Positions 41,905 through 51,105 of a DNA stretch of 64,000 nucleotides are shown here, piece after piece. Every line of letters begins with the position of its first letter. Position 1 is the first letter of the stretch. The notes under the pieces were generated by a model. That model searched no databases, was not told where the DNA came from, and was given only the letters and a program-made list of their open reading frames with translations. Made by a program: the position numbers and the translations under genes. The DNA lies in the NCBI GenBank assembly GCA_024195585.1, contig SWBL01000084.1, positions 94,410 through 158,409 of the forward strand, given 5' to 3'. The DNA comes from Aureobasidium sp. EXF-3400 (Eukaryota; Ascomycota; Dothideomycetes; Dothideales; Saccotheciaceae).

Positions 41905-43771
41905 CCTGAGTTGATTGGAGGGAGCTTGAAAATCAGAGAAGCGTTTTTCCAGAAGCAGTGATCAGAGGGTCGTTTGTATTGAGGGGTGTGAACAGTTTGT
42001 GGGTTGGAAGTGAGAGCGAAACTGCTCGTTGAGACAGTGAAACTGAGTGAGGATGGTCTCAGACTGGATGACGAGACCAACACACGCGTGTAGCTGTGTG
42101 CAGCTGTGATCGTGTTCTGCTGGCCAGAGAGACTTGAGTGAAACACGTTGAACAAGCACTCAACAGAGGTGAATCTGGTAAGCGAGCGGCAGAGACTGCC
42201 AAAAGAGCGAAGGTTATACTGTAAAGAGGCACTGTCGAGACAGTACCAAGTATAAAATACCTAACGTGTGACCGAAAGGTATGCTTCCACAATGAAGTAG
42301 AAGACTACGGATTTGAGTCCCGTTGACTACGATGGTGACCACGAAGGGTCGTCGGGGTGGGTTGATACGTACCTCCTGCTCAGTGTTTGTTGATGTGCTG
42401 AGAAGAGAGAGTGGTTTGGAAGCGCAGAGGTGGCTCTGTGGTGGGTGCAAACAAACGAGCAAACGGAGCCAGCGCTCTAAGGCGGAGCTTCACTTTCGTT
42501 TGCTACGAAGGTGCTCGAAACAATCCATTACTACGACTACTGGAACTAACCTGCCTTGTGAGCTCTCATTTCCTGATGCCAAAGTCTAACATCCCCATGT
42601 GCTAAAGTGTGTAATGCGTGTAGCTGTAAAAATGCACAATAATACTCGAAAACGAGGTATTGCCCACAAAGAAGCGACAATCTGTCGACTCTCTGTGGAC
42701 ACGCCTCTGCTTCTGGAAACAATTGTGTAATTTAATAGCGTATGCTCCGCTCTTTGCTGAAGTCGGAGTACGATAAAAGTTACAAATATTAGCACACAGG
42801 AAGGAAGGGAACAGCGGAGGGTAGATCCAATGTGAGGACAAGAGCCCGATGCTGAGTTCTAGCGGACGGAGCGCAAATCTCTTTGGACAACCCTGATAAT
42901 GACCTATGCATCGTGCCTTCCTTTGGGTCAATTCTTGGGCTCAATCGGTGGGAGACGGAAGACTCATTCTTCAAAACGGTGCGGTGCATATGCTATCCCA
43001 TATATTTCTTCGAACTTTTTCTTCCCGAACGCAGAAGGCAATGATCTAATGGAATGATACTGCACTTATAGTTGTGCCCCTAACCTCGAGTTTACCTCGA
43101 ATTTAGGTGCCCCTAGTTGGCGCCGCCGGTAGTCTGGTCCCGTAGAGACCTGGGTTCGACTCCCAATTGCCTCATTTTTCTACTCAGCCGTCTGGTGAAT
43201 TCTGGGTGGATTTTGTCTCGATGACGATACGGAGGTAGCACTTGGCGCTCTCCAGGGTATCCAACCAACATTGCCTCTCTCCAAGGTATTCAGTAGGCAG
43301 GGAAGCATAGCCCAACTGGCTCTCCTCTGAGGCAATCGAAAATCCAAAAGCGTGAGGTGCGGCTTGGAGGTGCCACTACGACCATTGATTTCGCCGGGCG
43401 ACCATCACCCTTCAGCCACACTCCGAGTGGCAATGTGTTTTGTCGGGAAGATGAAAAGTTTTGTGAGCTTTCACTTCTCGATGGCAATAGCTTGACAGAG
43501 TCGGAAGAGAAAGCCGACTGAATGACACACTTGAAGCGTCACATCTCGAAGAGCGCAATGAGCTGGGCAGATTTTAATAACGACAGGCGATGTTACAGTC
43601 AATTCATGAAAAGAAAGCTTTGCTTAGAGAGGGACGTCGGAGAGAAAGTCGTCGGCGCAAGCTGTCTTTGGCTTGGCGTTTTCTGGTCGAAGCTCAGGGT
43701 GTTTGGGAAGTTGCGATGGGTGAGCCGCGATTTTATTATTACAACATCAATACACCTCGCCGTCACACATC
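41905..43771. other. Long divergent intergenic region, holding a tRNA-like element
   Basis: A 1.87-kb gap between the ATPase-nuclease gene (minus) and CCT1 (plus). Apart from the tRNA-like element at about 43035-43174, no gene was recognised. Confidence 0.45.
43035..43174 (+). tRNA. tRNA-like gene or pseudogene; anticodon not resolved, possibly intron-containing
   Basis: Seen: a 5' acceptor strand AAGGCAA (43035-43041) that pairs at six of seven positions with TTGCCTC (43167-43173). An A-box-like TGATCTAATGG (43042-43052) has an ATC/GAT D stem. A T arm CTGGG-TTCGACT-CCCAA (43150-43166, four of five pairs) carries a B box GGGTTCGACTCC. A T5 run at 43175-43179 would end Pol III transcription. 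The gap between boxes is about 70 nt too long for an intronless tRNA. A TTATA sequence after the D arm could hold a TAT anticodon, but no 3' half pairs with the anticodon stem. A decayed tRNA or tRNA-derived relic is as likely as a working gene. Confidence 0.35.
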
Positions 43772-45628
43772 ATGCAAATGTTTGAGGCTCCGAGGAACGC
43801 GGGAACTTTGTGTTAGTCACTGCAAATCAAGAACACTCGCAAGAGACTTTCGCTGACCTCGAAACGAAACAGTCCTGGGCGGAACAAAAATCAGCGGATC
43901 AGACGTACGAGACCAATGCGTTCAAGCAACTCAAGCGATATCGAATGTGGTGCGGTCATCCTTTGGACCCAGTGGACTGGACAAGATGATGGTCGACGAC
44001 ATTGGTGATGTGACAGTTACCAACGACGGTGCAACCATTCTCTCCCTGCTCGACATCTCCCACCCCGCTGGCAAGATTCTGGTAGACCTGGCCCAGCAAC
44101 AAGATAAGGAGGTTGGAGACGGAACAACATCAGTCGTGCTCATCGCCTCAGAGCTTCTGCGCCGTGCCAACGAGTTGATGAAGATGCGCATCCACCCTAC
44201 AACCATCATTACTGGATACCGCCTGGCCCTGCGTGAGGCCGTCCGTTACATGAGCGAGAACATTGCCACCAAGGTCGACACTTTGGGTCGCGAGTCGCTC
44301 ATGTCCATTGCAAAGACCAGCATGAGCAGCAAGATTATCGGTGCCGACTCAGAATTCTTTGCCAACATGGTTGTGGATGCCATGCAGAGCGTCAAGACCA
44401 TCAACAGCCGCGGCGATATCAAGTACCCTGTCAAGGCCGTCAACGTGCTCAAGGCCCACGGAAAGAGTGCTACCGAGAGTGTATTGGTCAAGGGTTATGC
44501 TCTCAACTGCACTGTGGCCAGTCAAGCCATGAACACCCGTGTCGTTGACGCAAAGATTGCCTGTCTCGACATGAACTTGCAAAAGGAGCGCATGAAGTTG
44601 GGCGTACACATCACCATCGACGACCCGGCACAACTCGAGAAGATCCGTGAGCGTGAGGCTGGTATTGTCCTGGAGCGTGTTGACATGATCCTCAAGTCTG
44701 GCGCCAATGTCATCTTCACCACAAAGGGTATTGACGACCTGTGCCTGAAGTCTTTCATTGAGAAGGGTGCCATGGCTGTTCGTCGTTGCAAGAAGGAGGA
44801 TCTTCGCCGTATCGCAAAGGCCACCGGTGCCACCCTTGTCAGCTCCCTTTCCGACTTGAACGGTGACGAGAAGTTCGAGGCCAGCAACCTTGGTCACGCC
44901 GAGGAGGTTGTCCAGGAGCGCATTTCCGACGATGAGTGTATCCTTGTCAAGGGTACCAAGGTCCACACTTCTGCTTCGATTATCCTCCGTGGCCCCAACG
45001 AGTACTCGCTCGACGAGATGGAGCGCTCCGTCCACGACTCGCTTTCTGCTGTCAAGCGTACCCTCGAGAGTGGCCGTATCGTCCCTGGCGGTGGTGCTGT
45101 CGAGACTGCCCTGCACATCTATCTCGAGGAGTGGGCTACCTCAGTCGTATGTATAATTTCCGTGATTTTCATTTGATTTGTTGCTAACTCAACATACAGG
45201 GCTCGCGCGAGCAACTCGCCATTGGCGCATTCGCACAATCCCTTCTTATCATCCCTACCACCCTCGCCGTCAACGCTGCAAAGGACAGCTCCGAACTCGT
45301 TGCCCAACTCCGCAGTCGTCACGCCCTGTCACAACGCCTCTCTGCCTCGGAAGGTGGCAGCGGTGATGCACACACCGCAGCTACCGCACAACCCGCCACC
45401 GAAGATGAGAAGTCGCTTGCCAAGAAGAAGAACTACAAAAACTACGGTCTGGACCTCAGCAAGGGTCGCGTTGTCGACAGCTTGAAGATGGGTGTTTTGG
45501 AACCTGCCATGAGCAAGGTCAAGCAGTTGAAGAGTGCTGTCGAGGCCTGTGTGGCCATCATGAGAATCGACACGATGATCAAGCTCGACCCTGAGAACCA
45601 GGGTGGTGATGATGGTCACGGTCACTGA
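43772..45628 (+). CDS. CCT1: Chaperonin TRiC/CCT subunit alpha (TCP-1 alpha)
   Basis: Alpha subunit of the eight-membered cytosolic chaperonin that folds actin and tubulin. Exons 43772..43811, 43873..45146, 45200..45628; 580 residues. The short first exon gives [13 protein letters not shown] and joins to [15 protein letters not shown]. Nucleotide-binding motifs NDGATIL (64-70) and VGDGTTSVV (94-102) are intact. The alpha-type [31 protein letters not shown] and the phosphate-binding VPGGGAVE are present. The C-terminal [16 protein letters not shown] and [22 protein letters not shown] follow a polar insert ([15 protein letters not shown]) that is longer than in yeast. The alpha identity rests on the [16 protein letters not shown] and [15 protein letters not shown] regions. 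Confidence 0.96.
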
Positions 45629-46057
45629 GGAGAGTAACCAAAAAGCATGTGTAAAAATACCACGGATTCCCGATTTTTCTGCGAAACATTGAATGAAAGA
45701 TACCATTAGACGTACAACAGAACGCCTTCCTTTGCGACGATTCCTGAGTTCTGTGGTCTACAGAGGCGAATTGAGATCGGTCATTTCATGTCTAACGCCG
45801 ACCTCATCAGTCACAAACCAGAGTATACACAACCAATCTTACATTGAACATGCTCGACTGTCATGAAGACTCAAGAATGCGACTGATTTGTAGAGTGAGA
45901 GTAGGATGTCGACCATGAATCAGGGCCCATATATCTAGAATCCTTCCGCCCGCGAACTTTATACAAACCATCGTGACCACCAAAACTATCATCAATCCTA
46001 CTTTACCCACCAGCAAACCACAAACCGTACAGCTGAACACAGAACAATCGCCCTGCC
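45629..46057. other. Intergenic region with a vestige of the downstream duplication unit
   Basis: CCT1 3' flank plus the promoter of the first membrane paralog. Bases 45913-45948 match the region around the stop codon of that same paralog (46824-46860): CCATGAATCAGG, then GAATCCTTCCG 25-26 bp later. Confidence 0.55.
45913..45948 (+). repeat. Direct repeat, copy 1 (vestige of the membrane-paralog duplication unit)
   Basis: Contains CCATGAATCAGG at 45913 and GAATCCTTCCG at 45938. Copy 2 at 46824-46860 overlaps the 3' end of the first paralog. In copy 2 this sequence is coding (AMNQ then a stop); in copy 1 the matching frame reads TMNQ and soon stops. Confidence 0.75.
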
Positions 46058-46846
46058 ATGTCTGAAACCCCACAGCAGAATCGCCTCGCCGCGTCTGAAA
46101 TTACAAATTCGCCTCAACTCATCCTTTTGTACACTCTCTGTGCAGCCTTCGTCTTCCTACCACGCCTCAACACATATCTGGACATCCCGGTCACCGCCTC
46201 TCTGGTTTCTCACCTCCTCACCACTGTCGGTTTTCTCGGCACGCTGGTTTTCCTGGGCATTGATAGTCTCTACATCGTATCCAAAATGCTGTTGATATTG
46301 CTGGAATGGCTACTACTGCAACCGAGCTCTGATACCCGCGTTGCTGAGTACTTTGGTACTCAGTGGCGATTGTCCAGATTACAAGAAGGCAGATTCTGGA
46401 CCAAGTTGTCCTTCAGTGTAATAGCAGGGATCTGGCTTACATGGAAACTGTTCTTCAACAGCTCAAGAGCAGAAGCCAAAGGTTGGGAAGCAGCAAAACG
46501 AAACATCGCAGCAAAAAGAGAAGCACAGGAAGTTACTGCTGCAGAGCAAGGAGGTGTGGCTAGAGATAGTGACTATGGACCGGCATGGGTATGGGCAACT
46601 TGTGCTTTCGCATACGCAACCGCAGTATTCGATTCTAAAGAATGGGTTGAGAGTATGTTTAGAGGTGGTGTAAAAGTGGAAAGGACTACAGAATGGGATT
46701 GGGCTTGTCTTTGGGTTCCAGTGCTTATTGCTGCTCTGGTGGGTCTTGCTAGATGGGGATGGACCGTTGCAACAAAAGTCCGAGGAATTGATGTCAGAGA
46801 CTCTGCGAAGAAGGACCTCGGAGCCATGAATCAGGTGCCAATGTAG
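46058..46846 (+). CDS. Unknown multi-pass membrane protein, tandem paralog 1
   Basis: Single-exon protein of 262 residues, not recognised as a named family. About four hydrophobic segments: LILLYTLCAAFVFLPRL, LLTTVGFLGTLVFLGI, FSVIAGIWLTWKLFF and, near the end, LWVPVLIAALVGLARWG. A cytosolic-type segment between them carries GWEAAKRNIAAKREAQ and EQGGVARDSDYGPAWVW, then FAYATAVFDSKEWVESMF. These blocks recur in the same order in the next gene (46999..47766), 152 bp downstream in the same orientation, so the two are tandem duplicates. The start is the ATG at 46058 before SETPQQNR. Function unknown. Confidence 0.75.
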   Translation: MSETPQQNRLAASEITNSPQLILLYTLCAAFVFLPRLNTYLDIPVTASLVSHLLTTVGFLGTLVFLGIDSLYIVSKMLLILLEWLLLQPSSDTRVAEYFGTQWRLSRLQEGRFWTKLSFSVIAGIWLTWKLFFNSSRAEAKGWEAAKRNIAAKREAQEVTAAEQGGVARDSDYGPAWVWATCAFAYATAVFDSKEWVESMFRGGVKVERTTEWDWACLWVPVLIAALVGLARWGWTVATKVRGIDVRDSAKKDLGAMNQVPM

Positions 46847-46860
46847 CATGAATCCTTCCG
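46824..46860 (+). repeat. Direct repeat, copy 2 (3' end of paralog 1 and its flank)
   Basis: Partner of the copy at 45913-45948, about 911 bp away; includes the stop codon of paralog 1 and the upstream region of paralog 2. A TATACAAA stretch follows in both places (about 45959 and 46872). Confidence 0.75.
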
Positions 46861-46998
46861 TTCGTAATTCGTATACAAAATCGTATTCCCTCTGACCATA
46901 AAAAAGCTTCTTTGCCATAGATTGTTTCCACTTCCTAGAAGGAAAGTTCGCAGACACGACATCCTCCACCTCGAATCTTTCTTCTCTTCACAACTGTG

Positions 46999-47766
46999 AT
47001 GGCGTTCGACAACCGCCCGCCCCTGCTGCTTCTCCTCTACAACCTTGTCGCAGCCTTCATATTCGGGCCAAGACTATACACCTATCTACAACTTCGACCA
47101 TCCATCTCGTTGACCCTGCACGTCATCACAGCAGCCTCTGTGTTCAGCGCAATTGCTTTCGCGGTCATTGACACTTCCCTGGACATTTCCCGTCTACTCT
47201 ACAAACTGCTTGGGTTCCTTCTGCGACGCATGCTAGACTATGACCTCGACACCTCCGTTATCGCTACACAATTGCAAATTCCTGCGCTAGTAGTGGAACG
47301 AGCAACTTGGATCGAGTGGTTGCTCAGTGTTGTGATAGGTATCAGCGCAATCATCTACATCATCAAAATCAAAGCAGGTGGTTGGGAAGCTGCGAAACGT
47401 AACATTGCAGCAAGACACAATGCGCAGACGAAACCTTTAGCGGTAAAGGATTTGGGTACTGCAGAGCGAGGAGGTGTGCCCAAGCAAGCCGATCAACAAC
47501 CTGCGTTTTTGTGGGCTTGCTGGGCTTACATGTATGCCAACGCCTTGTTTGAGTCCACAGAGTGGTTTGGAACACTACTTGGTGGCAAGGATATGGTAGG
47601 ACCTAGGAAAGGAAAGTGGGATTTGGCGTGTACGTTGGCTTCAATGGTTGTTGCAGGTGCAGTGGGTCTTGCTAGACGGAGATGGCTTGCGAAGACTGAA
47701 AGGGTACAAGTGGCGGAGAAGGAACACGTTGGTGAGGAAAGAGCAAGTGTGTCAGAGAAGCATTAG
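46999..47766 (+). CDS. Unknown multi-pass membrane protein, tandem paralog 2
   Basis: Single-exon protein of 255 residues. Hydrophobic segments at LLLLLYNLVAAFIFGPRL, LHVITAASVFSAIAFAVI, WLLSVVIGISAIIYII and a C-terminal CTLASMVVAGAVGLARR. Shared blocks with paralog 1: F(x)PRL(x)TYL near the N-terminus, GWEAAKRNIAARHNAQ, AERGGVPKQADQQPAFLW, YMYANALFESTEWFGTLLGG and the final VGLARRRW. Protein divergence is large, so the duplication is not recent despite the retained flanking repeat. The start is the ATG at 46999; the codon before it is GTG. Function unknown. Confidence 0.75.
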   Translation: MAFDNRPPLLLLLYNLVAAFIFGPRLYTYLQLRPSISLTLHVITAASVFSAIAFAVIDTSLDISRLLYKLLGFLLRRMLDYDLDTSVIATQLQIPALVVERATWIEWLLSVVIGISAIIYIIKIKAGGWEAAKRNIAARHNAQTKPLAVKDLGTAERGGVPKQADQQPAFLWACWAYMYANALFESTEWFGTLLGGKDMVGPRKGKWDLACTLASMVVAGAVGLARRRWLAKTERVQVAEKEHVGEERASVSEKH

Positions 47767-47843
47767 ATCTAGACATGAAATAGATTTGAGAAGCATCGAT
47801 GAAAGCTTCAGAGCGCTTGCCTAGATATTCAAGACAGGACTGT

Positions 47844-49712
47844 CTACCATCCACCACCGATAGTGCTCGCAAGACCAGCCACTCTTTCTACGTCAGTGGT
47901 CTTGCCAATATCGCTCTCAACCTTGCGGTATGAGGTATATACTAGTTTGTCTGTCGCCACACCTGTAAGCTCAGACCAATGTGAGAAGATATCCTTGATC
48001 TGCGAGTGCGAGATACCATCCACCAACAAAGCATCCTCCGCATCCTCCATCTCGACATCGCCGTTAGCAGAAGACTTCGCCGTTGTGATTGCGGATGCAG
48101 CATCTACGTCTTCAACGCCTTCGTCTTCTGTATCTGAGGGTGATGGTGTTGATGATGCAGACGAGGATGAGAAATATGCTTCATCCACTCTCTGTAACCA
48201 CTCCTTTTGTTGAGGGGCAACTTCCTGGTCGCCTCCATTCTCTACACCACTGCTTCGTAGAGCTCCTACATCTCCGACCTTTATTTGACCACCACCATTT
48301 GTGCAGCCACCAGGACATGCCATGACTTCTACGTATGCGTAGTCGCTCATGTTCTGACCTCCTGCCGATCCTGCAGCTGCACCAGGCTTACGTGCACCAG
48401 CAAGTCTGTTTGCTGCACCTGGCATACGTGAAGCGCGTGCAGGCTTCAAACGACGGACCAAGTTCTGTATATTGCGGAAACCATAGTATCGAGCAGATCT
48501 CATTATGGCAGCGTTTTCTGAGTCAACCAGAGTGTATTCAACAACATCAGCGTTGCGGCCTCGTTGAACAGTAATTTGGCTTCCTGGATGTTGCGCGCGA
48601 TACGTTTGCATGACGTGCCAGAGATATCCACCGCTGGTACCAGCATCGCGCGTGCCATTGCGAGTAGCAGTGGCAGGGAAAAGGAAACGATCTAGTTTGG
48701 CGTCCGGGAATGGCGTACGATATTGTCTTGAAAGAGGTTTCTGCGGCAGTTGAGGGAAGGAAATGCCACGACTTTCAGCAAGCATAAGTAGCTCGCGAGC
48801 AGTGATCACACAATCGACATCGCGTATGCCCTTGCGTTCAGTGTTTGTACCATCAGGAGACCAATGTATATCTGTCAACTCTTCTCTGGATGCCTCCAGC
48901 TTCTTGTCAAAACAAGGCATGATTGCCATATGCCAAACATTTTCCGGGTTGACTCCGTATTTCCTTGCGAGAACGCTCTTGATCAATGTGCCTGTCAAGG
49001 CTTGCGGTGATTTCAGTCGTGACATGTGGGGTAGTGCGTGAGGGTGTGTCTTCTCGGCATAACAGATCCAACCAGGGCAGGCAGAGGCAAGGATGGGCTT
49101 TTTTGGCTTCTCAGCACGCGAACCGCTAAAGTCTGTCGTATGTTTTGCTGTAGGCGCTAGGGAGTCCATGACTTCGTCGGCTGCAGCAACCAGAGCAGCC
49201 TGTCGCATAACGTTGGTATCAATGACCCAAGCGAAGCCACTGTTGTTCGCGCCGCCCGACCGCAGACCAGCTGGACCGGAGAGAAGTTGTTGAATCATGT
49301 TTGTAGCGGCAGCCTCGGAGACCCCATATGTTGCGGCAATACTGGCACGAGTCTGAGGCGACACACTTGCGACAAAGACCTTGCCATCCGAGGGACCTGG
49401 TAGAGACTCGCCTGGCGCGGTCCAGGGCAAGCGTAGTTCAGGGTATGCTTCAAGCGTGTTCAAGACTTCTTGATGTGATTGCAGACTGACGAGGACGGCC
49501 TCTGCTGAAGTAACACAACCGCTACATGCGAGACAATCGGTCAGGGAGATACTGGCTGGTGGGGCTTCGGCGGCAGCGATCTTGTCTTCGGTGGTGACTT
49601 CATATGCATTTTCTTGCGGTTGTTGTTTTGGGAGGGTTTCGACAGGCTTGATACAGGCGACACCGGGAGAGATAAAGTCATTGAGGTCATCAGCAGATAG
49701 GATGGCCGACAT
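47844..49712 (-). CDS. NAR1: Cytosolic iron-sulfur cluster assembly factor Nar1
   Basis: Iron-only-hydrogenase-like protein of the cytosolic Fe-S assembly machinery, which passes clusters to nuclear and cytosolic apoproteins. 622 residues, one exon. N-terminal cluster cysteines: GVACIKP (Cys20), then [14 protein letters not shown]. The hydrogenase-like half has [13 protein letters not shown] (a key cluster cysteine), [34 protein letters not shown], then [17 protein letters not shown] with the remaining cluster cysteines. Asp/Ser/Glu-rich insert near [13 protein letters not shown] and the C-terminal VYTSYRKVE follow. The protein lacks the hydrogenase H-cluster-only extensions, as expected for Nar1. 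Length is typical of filamentous fungi. Confidence 0.96.
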   Translation of the reverse strand: MSAILSADDLNDFISPGVACIKPVETLPKQQPQENAYEVTTEDKIAAAEAPPASISLTDCLACSGCVTSAEAVLVSLQSHQEVLNTLEAYPELRLPWTAPGESLPGPSDGKVFVASVSPQTRASIAATYGVSEAAATNMIQQLLSGPAGLRSGGANNSGFAWVIDTNVMRQAALVAAADEVMDSLAPTAKHTTDFSGSRAEKPKKPILASACPGWICYAEKTHPHALPHMSRLKSPQALTGTLIKSVLARKYGVNPENVWHMAIMPCFDKKLEASREELTDIHWSPDGTNTERKGIRDVDCVITARELLMLAESRGISFPQLPQKPLSRQYRTPFPDAKLDRFLFPATATRNGTRDAGTSGGYLWHVMQTYRAQHPGSQITVQRGRNADVVEYTLVDSENAAIMRSARYYGFRNIQNLVRRLKPARASRMPGAANRLAGARKPGAAAGSAGGQNMSDYAYVEVMACPGGCTNGGGQIKVGDVGALRSSGVENGGDQEVAPQQKEWLQRVDEAYFSSSSASSTPSPSDTEDEGVEDVDAASAITTAKSSANGDVEMEDAEDALLVDGISHSQIKDIFSHWSELTGVATDKLVYTSYRKVESDIGKTTDVERVAGLASTIGGGW

Positions 49713-50097
49713 GTTTGCGATTCTTTGTATGTGGCGGGGGTCGTGAAGGCGGGGTGTCGAGCCTATGAGTACAATGCTTTGAAGAAAAAGGAAAAGAAGT
49801 AGCTGGAGATGCTAAGAAGGAAAGAACGACGCTCGAAGAAACAGAGTCATAGAAACACAAATGTCAAGTAATTATGGATAACAAGGGCGGAGAAGGCAAG
49901 AGCGATAGGGAAAATAATTCAGTTGGTCAGCATTGGAAATGGGAACCACCGACTTAATGGGCAGTGGCACGCGAGTCGCCGTTGTCGCCGAGCGCCTTCT
50001 CCGCCGACCGGAAGTTCTGCCAAGCCCGCTCATCTTTCTTGAATTCGCCGCGAGCCTTTCCAAGTCGTCGATAATACTCATCACACACATCGCAATC
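49713..50097. promoter_or_regulatory. Divergent promoter region between NAR1 and RPC10
   Basis: A 385-bp gap between start codons on opposite strands. The last 160 bases stay open in the RPC10 frame, with an ATG at 49939, but that sequence does not look like the family's N-terminus. Confidence 0.35.
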
Positions 50098-50363
50098 ATG
50101 TCGCAACAACAGACCAACAACAACACCGGCTTCCAGATCACAAACCAAAACACCTTCGAGGACACCAACCGCAGCGTCAAGTACCTGTGCGGTGACTGCG
50201 ATGCCGAAGTTGCTCTCAAGCGCGGCGACCCCATCCGTTGCAAGGAGTGCGGTTACCGTGTTCTGTACAAGCAGCGTACAAACCGGTATGCTTTCTCTTG
50301 GTCTCTGCTAGTCTGTCACTTACTGACATCTGTCGCAGCATGATCCAATTCGAGGCCCGCTAA
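50098..50363 (+). CDS. RPC10: RNA polymerases I, II and III common subunit RPABC4 (Rpb12/ABC10-alpha)
   Basis: Small zinc-binding subunit shared by all three nuclear RNA polymerases. Exons 50098..50285 and 50339..50363; 70 residues, as in yeast. Sequence: a Gln/Asn/Thr-rich start, then [17 protein letters not shown] and [18 protein letters not shown]. The CxxC...CxxC pairs form the zinc ribbon. The 25-nt second exon supplies MIQFEAR, the conserved terminus, which fixes the 53-nt intron (GTATGC donor, TTACTGAC branch, GCAG acceptor). An in-frame upstream ATG at 49939 would add 53 residues unlike the family, so the inner ATG was chosen. Confidence 0.95.
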
Positions 50364-51105
50364 ATTATCCATCGGCTTGTGCTATAAAATCTTCTCGCGA
50401 ATCACACTACGCGTTTCTCCCAGTACCACCTGCGCCGACATGGCAATCTCGAACCTTCGACACATCCGGCTCGATCCGCACAACCCACCCTTCGAGTCTT
50501 TGCCTGTACTAAGGTCACAATGACCATTCGGCCCATATCCACAACCCACACGGCGTTATTCCTGAGGCATAAAATACTATTTTCACGAGCGCGGCGTTCT
50601 ATTGCGACTGGCATTATTCTATTCTGGGTTGAAAGGCTGAAAAAAAGCGGAAGACATGGGATGCGGACGCGTTATGCTTGGACAAGCTATTGATAAAACC
50701 AATCAATTACGAAATCAATTTTCTCTATCAGAGAACCTGTGTCACAAAATGCAGATTTGTGCTGGTAAAAGAAGATAAGAAATAATATGTACAAAATGCT
50801 TGGTTATATGTATATGAGAAGAGAGTCAGATCCAGGTCGAAGACCTCCGCTTCTTTCCAGACTGATACAAGTATTGCAACGAATCAACAACGCAGCGCTG
50901 TCAGCTGCAGTCATGGGTATATCGCGTCTGGAAACAAATGCAAGAAGGAGAGTGCAAAGGAAAGTGATGAACAAAAGAAGAAAAAAAAAAATCAAACTAT
51001 GCTATGACAATTTCGATGTATTCATTCAACAAAGACATAGGAAAATATTGCTCTCGACAAGATACAAATCCAGCTCTTTCAAAAAGCATTGTCAGAAGGC
51101 ATGAC
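50364..51105. other. Intergenic region between convergent genes, no gene seen
   Basis: Probably the 3' UTRs of RPC10 and the giant coiled-coil gene. There is a run of twelve A at about 50987. No gene was recognised. Confidence 0.45.

Noticed and set aside
44349..45116. Minus-strand frame (255 codons) opposite CCT1
   Set aside because: Mirror of a highly conserved chaperonin exon. Its composition is Leu/Val/Asp/Gly-rich noise, with no start context or homology.
49939..50097. In-frame N-terminal extension of RPC10 from an ATG at 49939
   Set aside because: The family is about 70 residues and starts near the inner ATG; the extra residues show no family similarity.
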